DNA of 64,000 nucleotides from NCBI RefSeq assembly GCF_900109355.1, contig NZ_FOBF01000003.1:62001-126000 (forward strand), written 5' to 3'. This document shows, piece by piece, positions 24,669 to 34,124 of this stretch. The notes below the pieces were generated by a model. The model saw only the letters and a list, made by a program, of their open reading frames with translations. It was not told where the DNA came from and did no database searches. A program made the translations under genes and the position numbers. The stretch comes from Nonomuraea pusilla (lineage in GTDB: Bacteria; Actinomycetota; Actinomycetes; Streptosporangiales; Streptosporangiaceae). Position 1 is the first letter of the stretch. Each line of letters begins with the position of its first letter.

Positions 24669-25838
24669 TCACGTCAGCGTGGCGTACAGGTCCAGGGTGC
24701 GGCGGGCGATGCGTTCCCAGGAGAAGTGCTCCACCGCCCTGACGCGCCCGGCGCGCCCCATGGCCTTGGCGCGCGCGGGGTCGCGCAGCAGCGCGTTGAC
24801 GCGCTCGGCCAGGTCGGACGCGAACCGCTCAGGGTCGTGCGGCGTGCCGTCGGGCCCCTGGTCGACGGGGACGAGCAGGCCGGTCTCCCCGTCGGCCACC
24901 ACTTCGGGGATGCCGCCCGTGGCCGTGGCGACGACGGCCGTCTCGCAGGCCATGGCCTCCAGGTTCACGATGCCCATGGGCTCGTACACGGAGGGGCAGA
25001 CGAACACGGACGCGTGGGTGAGCAGCTGGATGACCTCGGGCTTGGGCAGCATCTCGGAGATCCAGAGGACGCCGTCCCTGTCGAGCCCCCGGACGAGGGC
25101 GGTCACCTCGGCGGCGATCTCCGGGGTGTCGGGCGCGCCCGCGCACAGGACGAGCTGGGCCTCCCGGTCGAAGGAGCGGGCGGCGTGCAGGAGGTGGACG
25201 AGGCCCTTCTGCCGGGTGATGCGCCCCACGAAGATCACGTACGGCCTGCCGGGATCGACGCCGTGCTTCTTCAGCACGTCGGTGCCCCGGTCGGGGGCGT
25301 ACTCGGCGGTGTCGATGCCGTTGTGGATGACGGTGACCCGTTCTGGCCGGATCTCGGGGTAGGCGGTCAGGACGTCGCGCCGCATTCCCTCGGACACCGC
25401 GATCACCGCGTCGGCCGCGGTCAGGGCGGTGCGTTCGGCCCAGGAGGAGACGGCGTAGCCGCCGCCGAGCTGCTCGGCCTTCCACGGCCTGAGCGGTTCG
25501 AGGCTGTGGGTGGTGACGACGTGCGGCACGCCGTGGAGCAGCTTGGCGACATGCCCGGCAAAGTTGGCGTACCAGGTATGCGAGTGGACGACGTCGGCGC
25601 CATCGCACGCGGCGGCCATCTCCAGGTCCACGCCGAGCACCTGGAGGGCGGCGTTGGCGCGCTCCAGCCCGCCGGGCACCCGGTAGGCGGAGACGCCGGG
25701 CTCCTGCCGGTCGGCGCCGAAGCAGCGCACCCGGACGTCGGCCAGTTCCCGCAGCTCCCTGGACAGGTACTCCATGTGCACCCCGGCGCCGCCGTACACC
25801 TCTGGTGGGTACTCCCGGCTGAGCAGATCAACGCGCAT
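24669..25838 (-). CDS. glgM: Alpha-maltose-1-phosphate synthase GlgM (GT4)
   Basis: The 389-residue GT4 enzyme uses ADP-glucose and glucose-1-phosphate to make maltose-1-phosphate for GlgE-dependent alpha-glucan synthesis; the type was formerly called glgA in actinobacteria. It starts VDLLSREYPPEVYGGAGVH, and has FVGRITRQKGLVHLLHAAR and CPSVYEPMGIVNLEAMAC with the E-x7-E motif. It is divergent from glgC with 157 bp between them, the standard actinobacterial arrangement, so substrate supply and use are linked. The ATG is 6 nt after TATGGT (minus strand, 25845-25850), so it is probably leaderless. Confidence 0.93.
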   Translation of the reverse strand: MRVDLLSREYPPEVYGGAGVHMEYLSRELRELADVRVRCFGADRQEPGVSAYRVPGGLERANAALQVLGVDLEMAAACDGADVVHSHTWYANFAGHVAKLLHGVPHVVTTHSLEPLRPWKAEQLGGGYAVSSWAERTALTAADAVIAVSEGMRRDVLTAYPEIRPERVTVIHNGIDTAEYAPDRGTDVLKKHGVDPGRPYVIFVGRITRQKGLVHLLHAARSFDREAQLVLCAGAPDTPEIAAEVTALVRGLDRDGVLWISEMLPKPEVIQLLTHASVFVCPSVYEPMGIVNLEAMACETAVVATATGGIPEVVADGETGLLVPVDQGPDGTPHDPERFASDLAERVNALLRDPARAKAMGRAGRVRAVEHFSWERIARRTLDLYATLT

Positions 25839-25995
25839 GACACGACCATACGATCAACCGCTTCATAGGAGACACACCGACAAGCCCAAGGCCACCGACT
25901 GCGGTTCGTGAGATTTCTGTACAAACTTCACGAGATCGGGACAGTGCCTGCGTGGATTCGTCGATAGATCCGCCATTTGAGGGTAGCGTCTGGGC

Positions 25996-27231
25996 ATGAG
26001 GTCCCGGAGGGTGCTTGCGGTCGTACTGGCAGGTGGAGAGGGCAAGAGGCTCATGCCGCTGACGGCGGATCGGGCCAAACCCGCGGTGCCGTTCGGGGGG
26101 ATGTACCGGCTGATCGACTTCGTCCTGTCGAACCTGGCGAACGGCGGTTTCCTCAAGATCGTCGTGCTGACCCAGTACAAGAACCACAGTCTCGACCGGC
26201 ACGTCTCCCGCACCTGGCGGCTGTCCGCGATGCTGGGCAACTACGTCACGCCGGTCCCGGCGCAGCAGCGGCTGGGGCCGCGCTGGTTCTCAGGCTCGGC
26301 CGACGCCCTCTTCCAGAACCTGAACCTGATCTACGACGAGATGCCCGAGCACGTCATCGTGTTCGGCGCGGACCACATCTACCGCATGGACCCCCGCCAG
26401 ATGGTCGAGCAGCACGAGGAGTCCGGCGCGGACGTCACCGTGGCCGCGATCAGGCAGCCGCTGTCGCTGGCCGACCAGTTCGGCGTGATCGAGACCGACC
26501 CCGAGGGCCGCAGGATCGTCGCGTTCAGGGAGAAGCCGAAGGACGCCGTGGGCCTGGCCGACTCGCCCGACGAGGTGTTCGCCTCGATGGGCAACTACGT
26601 GTTCAAGACCCAGTCGATGATCGACGCGCTGCGCGAGGACGCCCTCGATCCGTCGAGCAAGCACGACCTGGGCGGCAACATCATCCCGATGCTCGTCAAG
26701 TCCGGCGGGGCCGACGTCTACGACTTCGCCAACAACGAGGTGCCCGGTTCGAGCGAGCGCGACCGCGGCTACTGGCGCGACGTCGGGACGCTCGACGCGT
26801 ACTACGAGGCCCACATGGACCTCATCTCGGCGCACCCGGTCTTCAACCTCTACAACGACAAGTGGCCGATCTTCACCGGGCACGACCCGCTGCCGCCCGC
26901 CAAGTTCGTGCACAACGACGGCGACAGGGTGGGGCGCGCGATCGACTCGCTGGTGTCGCCCGGCGTGATCGTCTCGGGCGGCACGGCGGTCAGGTCGATC
27001 CTGTCGCCCAAGGTGGTGCTCCACTCGCACTCGCTGGTGGAGGACTCCGTGCTCATGGAGAACGTCAAGGTGGGCCGGGGCGCGATCGTGCGCCGGGCGA
27101 TCATCGACAAGAACGTGGTGATCCCCGACGGCGCGCGCATCGGCTTCGACCCCGAGTACGACCGCACCCGCTTCGCCCTGACGAGGGGCGGGGTCGTGGT
27201 GATCGGCAAGAACGAGATCGTCGACCGCTGA
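25996..27231 (+). CDS. glgC: Glucose-1-phosphate adenylyltransferase GlgC
   Basis: The 411-residue ADP-glucose pyrophosphorylase makes ADP-glucose from ATP and glucose-1-phosphate. The N-terminal nucleotidyltransferase domain has [20 protein letters not shown] and [15 protein letters not shown]; the C-terminal left-handed beta-helix has [19 protein letters not shown] and [19 protein letters not shown]. The ATG at 25996 lies 6 nt after TAGCGT (25984-25989) with no Shine-Dalgarno, so it is probably leaderless. It is divergent from glgM. A hairpin follows. Confidence 0.96.
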   Translation: MRSRRVLAVVLAGGEGKRLMPLTADRAKPAVPFGGMYRLIDFVLSNLANGGFLKIVVLTQYKNHSLDRHVSRTWRLSAMLGNYVTPVPAQQRLGPRWFSGSADALFQNLNLIYDEMPEHVIVFGADHIYRMDPRQMVEQHEESGADVTVAAIRQPLSLADQFGVIETDPEGRRIVAFREKPKDAVGLADSPDEVFASMGNYVFKTQSMIDALREDALDPSSKHDLGGNIIPMLVKSGGADVYDFANNEVPGSSERDRGYWRDVGTLDAYYEAHMDLISAHPVFNLYNDKWPIFTGHDPLPPAKFVHNDGDRVGRAIDSLVSPGVIVSGGTAVRSILSPKVVLHSHSLVEDSVLMENVKVGRGAIVRRAIIDKNVVIPDGARIGFDPEYDRTRFALTRGGVVVIGKNEIVDR

Positions 27232-27245
27232 GCCCGGGCACGCGG

Positions 27246-27274
27246 ACGCCGCCACGACGGGGTCGCGGCGGCGT
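27246..27274 (+). terminator. Hairpin after glgC
   Basis: ACGCCGCC (27246-27253) pairs with GGCGGCGT (27267-27274) around a 13-nt loop, 14 bp after the stop. Confidence 0.5.
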
Positions 27275-27295
27275 GGAGACGAGTCCGCCGGGCGC

Positions 27296-27580
27296 CTAGC
27301 CCACCGACACCCAGCCGAAGGACGGCGCGTCGTGGTAGACGCCGGGCATCGGCCAGTGGCCGGGCGCCTCCAGGTCCCAGCCGTAGGCGCCGAGCCGGTA
27401 GCAGTCGTCGAGGCCCCTCACCGAGGTCACGCTCCACGGGCCGAACCGGACCTGGGTGACGCCGTCGGCGCAGTGGACGGCGGTGCGGTGCACCGGAACG
27501 ACCTCGGCGTTCGCCGGCTGCGCCGGGCCCGCGAGGGCCGCGGCGGCGAGGACGCCTCCCGCCATGAGCTTGACCTTCAT
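27296..27580 (-). CDS. Small secreted protein
   Basis: A 94-residue protein with a signal peptide (MKVKLMAGGVLAAAALAGPA, cleavage probably after PANA). The mature part of about 67 residues has two cysteines (TAVHCADG and LDDCYRL), which suggests a single disulfide, and is rich in aromatic residues (HWPMPGVYHDAPSFGWVSVG). I recognise no family. The ATG at 27580 is preferred to longer starts because GGGGGA lies just upstream and the signal peptide begins there. Confidence 0.75.
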   Translation of the reverse strand: MKVKLMAGGVLAAAALAGPAQPANAEVVPVHRTAVHCADGVTQVRFGPWSVTSVRGLDDCYRLGAYGWDLEAPGHWPMPGVYHDAPSFGWVSVG

Positions 27581-27913
27581 GATTCCCCCTGTCATCACGT
27601 GGTGAGCGACTTTCGTCACTCTAGGTAGCCGTCCACGGATCACCGGGGAACGCCACGCGCGACGGGTGGTCCGAGCCCCGGGCGCGGCTGGCGTCGGCCC
27701 GCCCGGGGCGTGGGCTGTGTCCGGCCGGGGGGCGCCATTCCCGCCGGTCAGACCGCGGCCCGCGGCCCTCTTCCTTCAGGGCCGCCGGCAGAGTGCTCAA
27801 GGGGAGGGAGGAGCGCCTGCGGCGGGCGTTCTCCCTGCTGGACGAGATCCACGGTAGACGTGGGTTGCGAGGCGTTGCCACATATTTATCCCGGATGGGG
27901 AAGGATGAGGCGG
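27581..27913. other. Gene-poor gap before the dsbA-like gene
   Basis: I see no secure gene. An AT-rich patch (CATATTTATC, 27881-27890) in otherwise GC-rich DNA is the likely promoter region for the next operon. A frame around 27772-27850 has high third-position GC for some 25 codons (ERLRRAFSLLDEI) but then breaks down. Confidence 0.4.
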
Positions 27914-28666
27914 GTGAGGAACGAACGGCGTCGCGTCCTGGCCGGCTCCCTGGCGGGTGCGGCGGTGCTCGGCGTGCTCGGGTTCGCCGCGCTCCGTCCG
28001 GACGGCTCCGGCGGCGCGCCCGAGCAGCTCGAGCGGCCTGTCGCTGCGTCCGGCGCCACACCGGAGGGCGCGCCCACGAGCGGCCCCCCGGCGAGCGGGA
28101 CGCCGTCGCCGCAGCCGTCGGGGACGCCGGTGTGGGAGGGGCCCACGCCGCCGCCCGTGGACATGAAGCTGTCGAAGGGCTCGGACCGGGCGCCCGTGAC
28201 GATCGTCGAGTTCGGCGACTTCGACTGCCCCAACTGCCGCCGCTACGCGCGGTCCATCGCGCCCGAGCTGGAGCGCAGGTACCTCGACACCGGCGTCGTC
28301 AGGGTGTTCTGGCGCGACTACCCGATCCGGGGCAGGCGCTCGGTCGAGGCGGCGGTCGCGGCCAGGGCGGCGTCCAGGCAGGGCAGGTTCTGGCAGTTCC
28401 ACGACGCGCTCTACTCCGGCACGGCGCGCCTCACCGAGGACGGCCTGCGCGCGGCGGCCCGGCAGGCGGGGCTCGACCTGGCCAGGTTCGACGCCGACCG
28501 GCGTGACAAGGCCGTGCGCGAGGCGGTGCAGCAGGAGGGCGCCTTCGCCGCCGACCTCGGCCTGCCCGGCACACCGGCGTTCCTGATCAATGGGAAGCTG
28601 CTGTTCGGCGCGCAGCCGCTGGAGGTCTTCGTCCGGGCCATCGAGCAGGCCCGCCGCGGGTCGTGA
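27914..28666 (+). CDS. DsbA-like thiol:disulfide oxidoreductase, membrane-anchored
   Basis: The 250-residue protein has one N-terminal membrane helix (LAGSLAGAAVLGVLGFAAL), a P/S/T-rich linker of about 50 residues, and a DsbA/thioredoxin_4 domain with VEFGDFDCPNCRRYA (active-site CPNC) and the cis-proline loop LPGTPAFLING. It acts outside the membrane to form or rearrange disulfides. The GTG at 27914 has AAGGA 8 nt upstream; an ATG at 27905 is also possible. Its stop overlaps the start of the CcdA-like gene, so the pair is one redox system. Confidence 0.9.
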   Translation: MRNERRRVLAGSLAGAAVLGVLGFAALRPDGSGGAPEQLERPVAASGATPEGAPTSGPPASGTPSPQPSGTPVWEGPTPPPVDMKLSKGSDRAPVTIVEFGDFDCPNCRRYARSIAPELERRYLDTGVVRVFWRDYPIRGRRSVEAAVAARAASRQGRFWQFHDALYSGTARLTEDGLRAAARQAGLDLARFDADRRDKAVREAVQQEGAFAADLGLPGTPAFLINGKLLFGAQPLEVFVRAIEQARRGS

Positions 28667-29475
28667 CGGGCGCCGGGTACGCCGCCGCGTTCCTCGGCGG
28701 CCTGTTCTCACTGGTCAGCCCGTGCGGGGCGCTGCTGCTCCCGGCGTTCTTCGCCTACGCCTTCCCCGGCGGGCGCGCGCTGCTCGGCAGGACGCTGCTG
28801 TTCTACGCCGGGCTGTGCGCGGTGCTGGTGCCGCTCGGCATGGGGTCGGCGCTCGCCACCCGCCTCCTGTACGGCCACCAGGACCTGCTCGTCACCGTCG
28901 CGGGCTGGACGTTGATCGCGCTGGGTCTGCTGCAGGCGGCCGGGCAGGGGTGGACGGCCGGCCCGCTGGAGCGGCTGAGGGGGCGGGTGCGCGGCGACTC
29001 GGCGGGGGCGGTGCTGCTGCTCGGCGCGGTGTCGGGGCTGGCCGGGTTCTGCGCGGGGCCGGTGCTCGGCGCGGTGCTGACGGTCGCCGCAGCCTCGGGT
29101 GACGGCCTGCGCGGCGCGGTGCTGCTGGCCGTGTACGCCGCCGGCATGGCGGCGCCGCTGCTGCTGCTCGCCGCGCTGTGGGAACGGTGGGACCTGGGCC
29201 GCAGGCGGTGGCTGCGCGGCCGGGGCCTGCGGGTCGGGCGCCTGCGGCTCCACACGACGTCGCTGCTGTCCGGCCTGGTGTTCGCCGGGCTCGGCGTGCT
29301 CTTCCTGGTCTCCGACGGCACCCGCGCCCTGGTCCTGCCCGGGGGCGACGCGTGGGAGGAGCGGCTCCAGGACGTCGCGGCCGGGGCTCAGGAGGCGCTG
29401 CCCGACCTCGTGGTGGTGGGGGCGGGGGCGGTCGTGCTGGCCGCGGTGGCGGCCTGGCGCCTCACCCGCCGCTGA
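28663..29475 (+). CDS. CcdA/DsbD-like membrane thiol reductase
   Basis: The 270-residue protein has about six helices and the CcdA signature LVSPCGALLLPAFFAYAFPGG in helix 1; a second cysteine lies in GLAGFCAGPVLGAV in helix 4. Such proteins carry electrons from cytoplasmic thioredoxin to outside thiol proteins. The GTG at 28663 overlaps the stop of the DsbA-like gene (GTGA), so it probably keeps that partner reduced or oxidised. The unusually wide loop RLRGRVRGD and the basic stretch LGRRRWLRGRGLRVGRLRLH are cytoplasmic. Confidence 0.88.
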   Translation: MTGAGYAAAFLGGLFSLVSPCGALLLPAFFAYAFPGGRALLGRTLLFYAGLCAVLVPLGMGSALATRLLYGHQDLLVTVAGWTLIALGLLQAAGQGWTAGPLERLRGRVRGDSAGAVLLLGAVSGLAGFCAGPVLGAVLTVAAASGDGLRGAVLLAVYAAGMAAPLLLLAALWERWDLGRRRWLRGRGLRVGRLRLHTTSLLSGLVFAGLGVLFLVSDGTRALVLPGGDAWEERLQDVAAGAQEALPDLVVVGAGAVVLAAVAAWRLTRR

Positions 29476-29508
29476 CGCGCGCGGCTACGGGCTCGGGGAC
29501 CCGCGCGG

Positions 29509-30591
29509 CTACGGGCGCGGGGCCTCGCGGGCGGCCGCGGCGCGGCTCTCGGGGGTCTCCACCCGGAACCTCGGCAGCGACTCGGGGTGGTTCACCCTGA
29601 CGTACTCCACGAGGAACTCCCTGACGTCGCACTTGAGGTCCCAGGCCGACGGGGAGTCGGCGGCGCTCATCAGGGCGCGCAGCTCCACCAGCCCGTTCGG
29701 CAGCACGTCGGTGACCTGGAGCGTCCAGTCGGTCTGGTCCCAGAGGGGGTTGCGGCGCAGGTAGTCGTAGAGCGCCTCGCGCAGCTCGCGTACCGGCACC
29801 GACCAGTCGACGCGCAGGAACACCACGGCCAGCACCCGGCTGCCGTGCCTGGTCCAGTTCTCGAACGGGGTCTGCGTGAAGTACGAGACGGGCAGCACGA
29901 GGCGGCGCTCGTCCCACAGCCGCAGCACCACGAAGGTGAGCGTGAGCTCCTCGATCCTGCCCCACTCGTCCTCGACCACGACGACGTCGTCGAGTCGCAG
30001 CGCGTCGCTGAAGGCGAGCTGCAGCCCGGCCAGGACGTTGCCGATGGTGGGCTGGGCCGCGATGCCGACGACGGCCCCCGCGATGCCGGCGGAGGCGAGC
30101 AGGCCCGCGCCGAGCGCCCGCACCCCCGGGAACGAGAACAGCATCGCCCCGACGGCGACGACGATGACGACGGCCGCGGCGACGCGACGCACCAGCGCGA
30201 TCTGCGTCATGATGCGCCGCGCCCGGCGGTTGTGCTCGCCCTCGATGAGGACGAGCCGGTCGAGCACCACGTCGGTCAGCGCGTAGGTGGCCTGGATGAG
30301 CAGCCAGGTGACGGCGCCGATGGTGAGCACGCCGAGCACCAGTTCGACGGTGCTCGCCGTGCTGCGCTCGGCCGGCGCCTGCCCGAGGAGGCCCGGCCCG
30401 AACGCCAGGTTGAACGCCACCACGAACGCCACCGCGAACGCCGCCCACGTGCAGCGCTCGACCAGGTGCCGGGCAAGCGCCCACTTGCGCCCGATCCGCG
30501 ACAGCACCCGGCGGAGCAGCTCCACCAGGAGGAGCGACCCCGCCACCGAGATGGCGAGAACCGGCCAGTCCGCGGGTGACTGCACGCTCAT
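29509..30591 (-). CDS. Mechanosensitive ion channel, MscS family
   Basis: The 360-residue protein has four to five helices, then the MscS pore helix and beta domain: GLLASAGIAGAVVGIAAQPTIGN, followed by FSDALRLDDVVVVEDEWGRI and RRLVLPVSYFTQTPFENWTR. It opens on membrane tension to release solutes in hypo-osmotic shock. The ATG at 30591 follows GGGGGG closely; a TTG at 30600 is also in frame. It begins 24 nt after nrdB on the same strand, so it may be cotranscribed with the nrd operon. Confidence 0.88.
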   Translation of the reverse strand: MSVQSPADWPVLAISVAGSLLLVELLRRVLSRIGRKWALARHLVERCTWAAFAVAFVVAFNLAFGPGLLGQAPAERSTASTVELVLGVLTIGAVTWLLIQATYALTDVVLDRLVLIEGEHNRRARRIMTQIALVRRVAAAVVIVVAVGAMLFSFPGVRALGAGLLASAGIAGAVVGIAAQPTIGNVLAGLQLAFSDALRLDDVVVVEDEWGRIEELTLTFVVLRLWDERRLVLPVSYFTQTPFENWTRHGSRVLAVVFLRVDWSVPVRELREALYDYLRRNPLWDQTDWTLQVTDVLPNGLVELRALMSAADSPSAWDLKCDVREFLVEYVRVNHPESLPRFRVETPESRAAAAREAPRP

Positions 30592-30615
30592 GCCCCCCAA
30601 GTTCAGCCAGAAGCG

Positions 30616-31611
30616 TCAGAAGGACTCGTCGAACGTCACGCTTCCCTCAACGGCCACCTGGTAAGCAGAAACCCTCCGCTCGAAGAAGTTGGCCAGCTCC
30701 TGCACGTCCTGCAGCTCCATGAAGGCGAAGGGGTTGGCCGTGCCGTACCTCGGGGGCAGGCCGAGGCGGACGAACCGCTGGTCGGCGACGTACTCCAGGT
30801 ACTCCCGCATGCGTTCCACGCTCATGCCGGGCATGCCGTCGCCGCACAGGTCGGCGGCGAAGGCCAGCTCGGCGGCCACGGCCTCCTCGATCATGACGGT
30901 GACCTGCTTGCCGAGGTCGTCGTCGAACAGCTCGGGCTCCTCGGCCCTGACGGTGTCGACGACGCGGAAGGCGAAGTCCATGTGCATGGACTCGTCGCGG
31001 AAGACCCAGTTCGTCCCGGTGGCCAGGCCGCCGAGCAGGCCGCGCGAGCGGAACCAGTACACGTAGGCGAACGCGCCGTAGAAGAACAGGCCCTCGATGC
31101 AGGCGGCGAAGCAGATGAGGTTGAGCAGGAACTGCCTGCGCTGGGCGGCCGTCTCCAGGCGCCGCAGGCCGTTGATCGAGTCGATCCAGCGGAAGCAGAA
31201 CTCGGCCTTGTCCCTGATCGACGGGATGTGCTCGATCGCGTCGAACGCCTTGGCGCGCTCGTCGGGGTCCGGCAGGTACGTGTCGAGCAGCGTCAGGTAG
31301 AACTGCACGTGCACGGCCTCCTCGAACAGCTGCCTGCTCAGGTAGAGGCGCGCCTCGGGGGCGTTGACGTGCTGGTAGAGGTTGAGCACGAGGTTGTTGG
31401 CCACGATGGAGTCGCCGGTCGCGAAGAAGGCGACGAGGCGGTTGATGAGGTGGCGCTCCTGCGGCGTCATCCTCGCCAGGTCGGCGACGTCGGAGTGGAG
31501 GTCCACCTCCTCGACCGTCCAGGTGTTGCGGATGGCCGCGCGGTACCGCTCGTAGAAGTCGGGGTAGCGCATGGGCCGGAGGGTGAGGTCCATTCCGGGG
31601 TCGAGCAGCAT
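30616..31611 (-). CDS. nrdB: Ribonucleotide reductase class Ia, beta subunit
   Basis: The 331-residue R2 protein holds the di-iron/tyrosyl-radical centre. All ligands are visible: D in FFATGDSIVANN, E and H in FEEAVHVQFY with the radical tyrosine four residues after the histidine, E in ACIEGLFFYG, and E and H in RDESMHMDF. The C-terminal tail VTFDESF docks on NrdA. The ATG at 31611 is the only start between nrdA and the conserved LTLRPMRYPDFYERYR. It works with NrdA to make deoxyribonucleotides and lies 38 bp after it. Confidence 0.95.
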   Translation of the reverse strand: MLLDPGMDLTLRPMRYPDFYERYRAAIRNTWTVEEVDLHSDVADLARMTPQERHLINRLVAFFATGDSIVANNLVLNLYQHVNAPEARLYLSRQLFEEAVHVQFYLTLLDTYLPDPDERAKAFDAIEHIPSIRDKAEFCFRWIDSINGLRRLETAAQRRQFLLNLICFAACIEGLFFYGAFAYVYWFRSRGLLGGLATGTNWVFRDESMHMDFAFRVVDTVRAEEPELFDDDLGKQVTVMIEEAVAAELAFAADLCGDGMPGMSVERMREYLEYVADQRFVRLGLPPRYGTANPFAFMELQDVQELANFFERRVSAYQVAVEGSVTFDESF

Positions 31612-31649
31612 GATGTCGGGAGATCTCCGTCTCGAAGGGATGTCGGGGC

Positions 31650-33824
31650 TTACTGGCAGGCTTCGCAGACCTCGGGGTTCTCCAGCGAGCAGGCGACGGC
31701 CTCGCTGACGGTGACCTGCGGGGCCTGAGCGGCCTGCACCGTCGTCTGCGCGATCCTCGTGGCGGGGCGCGAGCGCAGGTAGTACGTGGTCTTCAGGCCC
31801 TTCTTCCAGGCGTAGGCGTACATCGACGAGAGCTTGCCGATGGTCGGGCTGGCCATGAAGAGGTTGAGTGACTGCGACTGGTCGATGTACGGCTGCCGGG
31901 CCGCCGCCAGGTCGATGAGCGCCTTCTGCGGCAGCTCCCAGGCGGTGCGGTAGAGCAGCTTGAGGTCGTCGGGGATGCCCGGGACGTCCTGGACGGAGCC
32001 GTCGGCCACCTTGATCGCGTCGCGCATCGGCTGCGTCCACAGCCCGCGCGCCTGCAGGTCGGCCACCAGGTACCGGTTGACCTGGAGGAACTCGCCTGAC
32101 AGGGTCTCGCGCTTGAACACGTTGGACACCTGCGGCTCGATGCACTCGTAACAGCCCGCGATGGACGCGATCGTCGCGGTGGGCGCGATGGCGATCATGA
32201 GGGAGTTGCGGAGGCCCGTCCTGGCGATCTTCTCGCGGACGGCGTCCCAGCGGGGGGTGCTCGCCACGAAGTGGTCGGGGTGCAGCACGCCGCCCGCGGC
32301 GCGGGTGTCGGCGTACGACGGGTGCCTGCCGCGCTCGGCGGCGAGGTCGGCGGAGGTGTCGTACGCGACGAGTGCGATCTCCTCGGCGACGCGGGTGGAC
32401 AGCTCCAGCGCCTCGGGGCTGTCGAACGGCAGCCTGAGCGTGAAGAACACGTCGGCCAGGCCCATCACGCCGAGCCCGATCGGGCGCCACCGCCGGTTCG
32501 CGGCCTCGGCCTCCGGCGTCGGGTAGAAGCCCAGGTCGATCGTGCGGTCGAGGAAGCGGACGGCGGTGCGCACGGTGGCGCGCAGCCGCTCCCAGTCCAC
32601 CTGCCCGCCGGTGATGTGCGCGGCCAGGTTGACCGAGCCCAGGTTGCAGACGGCCGTCTCGGCGTCGCTGGTGACCTCCAGGATCTCGGTGCAGAGGTTC
32701 GACAGGTGGATGACGTTCTCGGGGCGCGCCGTCTGGTTGGAGGCCCGGTTGGCGGCGTCCTTGAACGTCATCCAGCCGTTGCCGGTCTGGGCGAGCGTAC
32801 GCATCATGCGGCCGTACAGGGTCCTGGCCGGGATCTGACGCACCTGGCGCCCCTGCTCCTCGTACGCGCGGTAGGCGCGGGTGAAGGCGTCGCCGTACAG
32901 GTCGGGCAGGTCGGGCACCTCCTTCGGGTCGAACAGCGACCACGTCTCGTCGGCCTCGACGCGGCGCATGAACTCGTCGGGCACCCAGTTGGCCAGGTTG
33001 AGGTTGTGGGTGCGGCGGGCGTCCTCGCCGGTGTTGTCGCGCAGCTCCAGGAACTCCTCGATGTCGGCGTGCCAGGTCTCCAGGTAGACGCAGGCCGCGC
33101 CCTTGCGCCGCCCGCCCTGGTTGACGGCGGCGACCGACGCGTCGAGCGTGCGCAGCCACGGGACGATGCCGTTGGAGTGGCCGTTGGTGCCGCGGATCAG
33201 CGAGCCGCGGGAACGGACCCTGGTCCAGGAGACGCCGATGCCGCCCGCGTACTTGGACAGGCGGGCGACCTGGCCGTACCGGTCGTAGATGGCCTCCAGC
33301 TCGTCGCGCGGCGAGTCGAGCAGGAAGCAGGACGACAGCTGGGGCCGGCGCGCGCCCGCGTTGAACAGGGTGGGCGAGCTCGGCAGGTACGACAGCGTGG
33401 ACATGAGCCGGTACAGCTCGGCGGCCTCGGCGACCGTCTCGGACAGGCCGCAGGCCACGCGCAGGAAGAAGTGCTGCGGACGCTCCAGCACGGCGCGGGT
33501 CTCGGGGTGGCGCAGCAGGTAACGGTCGTAGACGGTGCGCAGGCCGAAGTACTCGAACCGGTCGTCGGCCTCGTCGGCGACCAGCGCGTCCAGCTCGGCG
33601 GCGTGCGCGGCGACGAAGGCGGCCAGACCGTCCTGGACCAGCCCGGCGGCGTGGGTGGCGGCGATCGACTCGGAGAACGACCGCACCCCGTGGCCGGCCG
33701 CCTCGTCGGCGATCTCCTCGGCCAGCAGCCGCGCGGCGACACGGGAGTTGGCCGGGTCGGCGATCACCCGGGCGGCGGCCTCCTCGATGGCCAGGCGGCG
33801 GTCAACCTCAACGATCTGCGTCAC
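31650..33824 (-). CDS. nrdA: Ribonucleotide reductase class Ia, alpha subunit
   Basis: The 724-residue R1 protein reduces ribonucleoside diphosphates. The active-site triad is in HLSNLCTEILEV (N, C, E), with cysteines in QLSSCFLLD and AVCNLGSVNL and the redox pair VCEACQ at the C-terminus. No clear ATP-cone is seen at the N-terminus, so activity-site regulation may be lost. The GTG at 33824 has AGGAG 9 nt upstream. A cobalamin riboswitch in the leader should shut nrdAB off when adenosylcobalamin is present and a B12-dependent NrdJ can serve instead. The accessory regulator nrdS found in Streptomyces is not downstream. Confidence 0.95.
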   Translation of the reverse strand: MTQIVEVDRRLAIEEAAARVIADPANSRVAARLLAEEIADEAAGHGVRSFSESIAATHAAGLVQDGLAAFVAAHAAELDALVADEADDRFEYFGLRTVYDRYLLRHPETRAVLERPQHFFLRVACGLSETVAEAAELYRLMSTLSYLPSSPTLFNAGARRPQLSSCFLLDSPRDELEAIYDRYGQVARLSKYAGGIGVSWTRVRSRGSLIRGTNGHSNGIVPWLRTLDASVAAVNQGGRRKGAACVYLETWHADIEEFLELRDNTGEDARRTHNLNLANWVPDEFMRRVEADETWSLFDPKEVPDLPDLYGDAFTRAYRAYEEQGRQVRQIPARTLYGRMMRTLAQTGNGWMTFKDAANRASNQTARPENVIHLSNLCTEILEVTSDAETAVCNLGSVNLAAHITGGQVDWERLRATVRTAVRFLDRTIDLGFYPTPEAEAANRRWRPIGLGVMGLADVFFTLRLPFDSPEALELSTRVAEEIALVAYDTSADLAAERGRHPSYADTRAAGGVLHPDHFVASTPRWDAVREKIARTGLRNSLMIAIAPTATIASIAGCYECIEPQVSNVFKRETLSGEFLQVNRYLVADLQARGLWTQPMRDAIKVADGSVQDVPGIPDDLKLLYRTAWELPQKALIDLAAARQPYIDQSQSLNLFMASPTIGKLSSMYAYAWKKGLKTTYYLRSRPATRIAQTTVQAAQAPQVTVSEAVACSLENPEVCEACQ

Positions 33825-33838
33825 GTGCTCTCTCTCCT

Positions 33839-33944
33839 GCGCTCGTCCCTCGGGAGGGCAGGCGGAAGCACGGCGGCACGCGGCCGCGCGCCCTCCGGCC
33901 CTCCCTCGAGGCCTGGACGGTCGGGCCGGGCGGGTGGCGCCCGG
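33839..33944 (-). promoter_or_regulatory. Expression platform of the nrd riboswitch
   Basis: Directly after the aptamer a hairpin GCCGGGCG/CGCCCGGC (33925-33945, touching the last aptamer base) can form. Further on, CCTCGAGGGAGGGC (minus strand, about 33911-33898) can pair with GCCCTCCCGAGG (about 33859-33848), just before the AGGAG ribosome-binding site. Either could stop transcription or control translation. Confidence 0.5.
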
Positions 33945-34118
33945 CGTCGCTGGCAGGTCTTCGGACTCGCGGGCACGCCGGAGGCGCCTACTGGCCGTCG
34001 CTTCCCGGATCTCTCCAGTGCGCGTGACGGCGGTCGTTCCCGCTCACCGCTGCGGGGCAGCCCCGGATTCGCACCGGGTTCCCTTTTGCTCCGCCCCCGG
34101 AGGGGCGAACCAGCGACG
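33945..34118 (-). ncRNA. Cobalamin (AdoCbl) riboswitch of nrdAB
   Basis: Read on the minus strand it has all the landmarks: P1 (CGTCGCTGG with CCAGCGACG at the two ends), GGTGCGAATCCGGGGCTGCC then CCGCAGCGGTGAG, CACTGG paired with CCAGTAG around GATCCGGGAAGCGACGG, and the B12-box end GAGTCCGAAGACCTGCC. This is the element known to control class Ia nrdAB in Streptomyces, where adenosylcobalamin represses. Confidence 0.97.
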
Positions 34119-34124
34119 GAGAGG

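Noticed and set aside
27793..28506. Frame with ERLRRAFSLLDEIHGRRG before and across the dsbA-like gene
   Set aside because: It has high third-position GC only for about 25 codons, then degrades and overlaps a clear gene in another frame. It may be a relic but cannot be supported.
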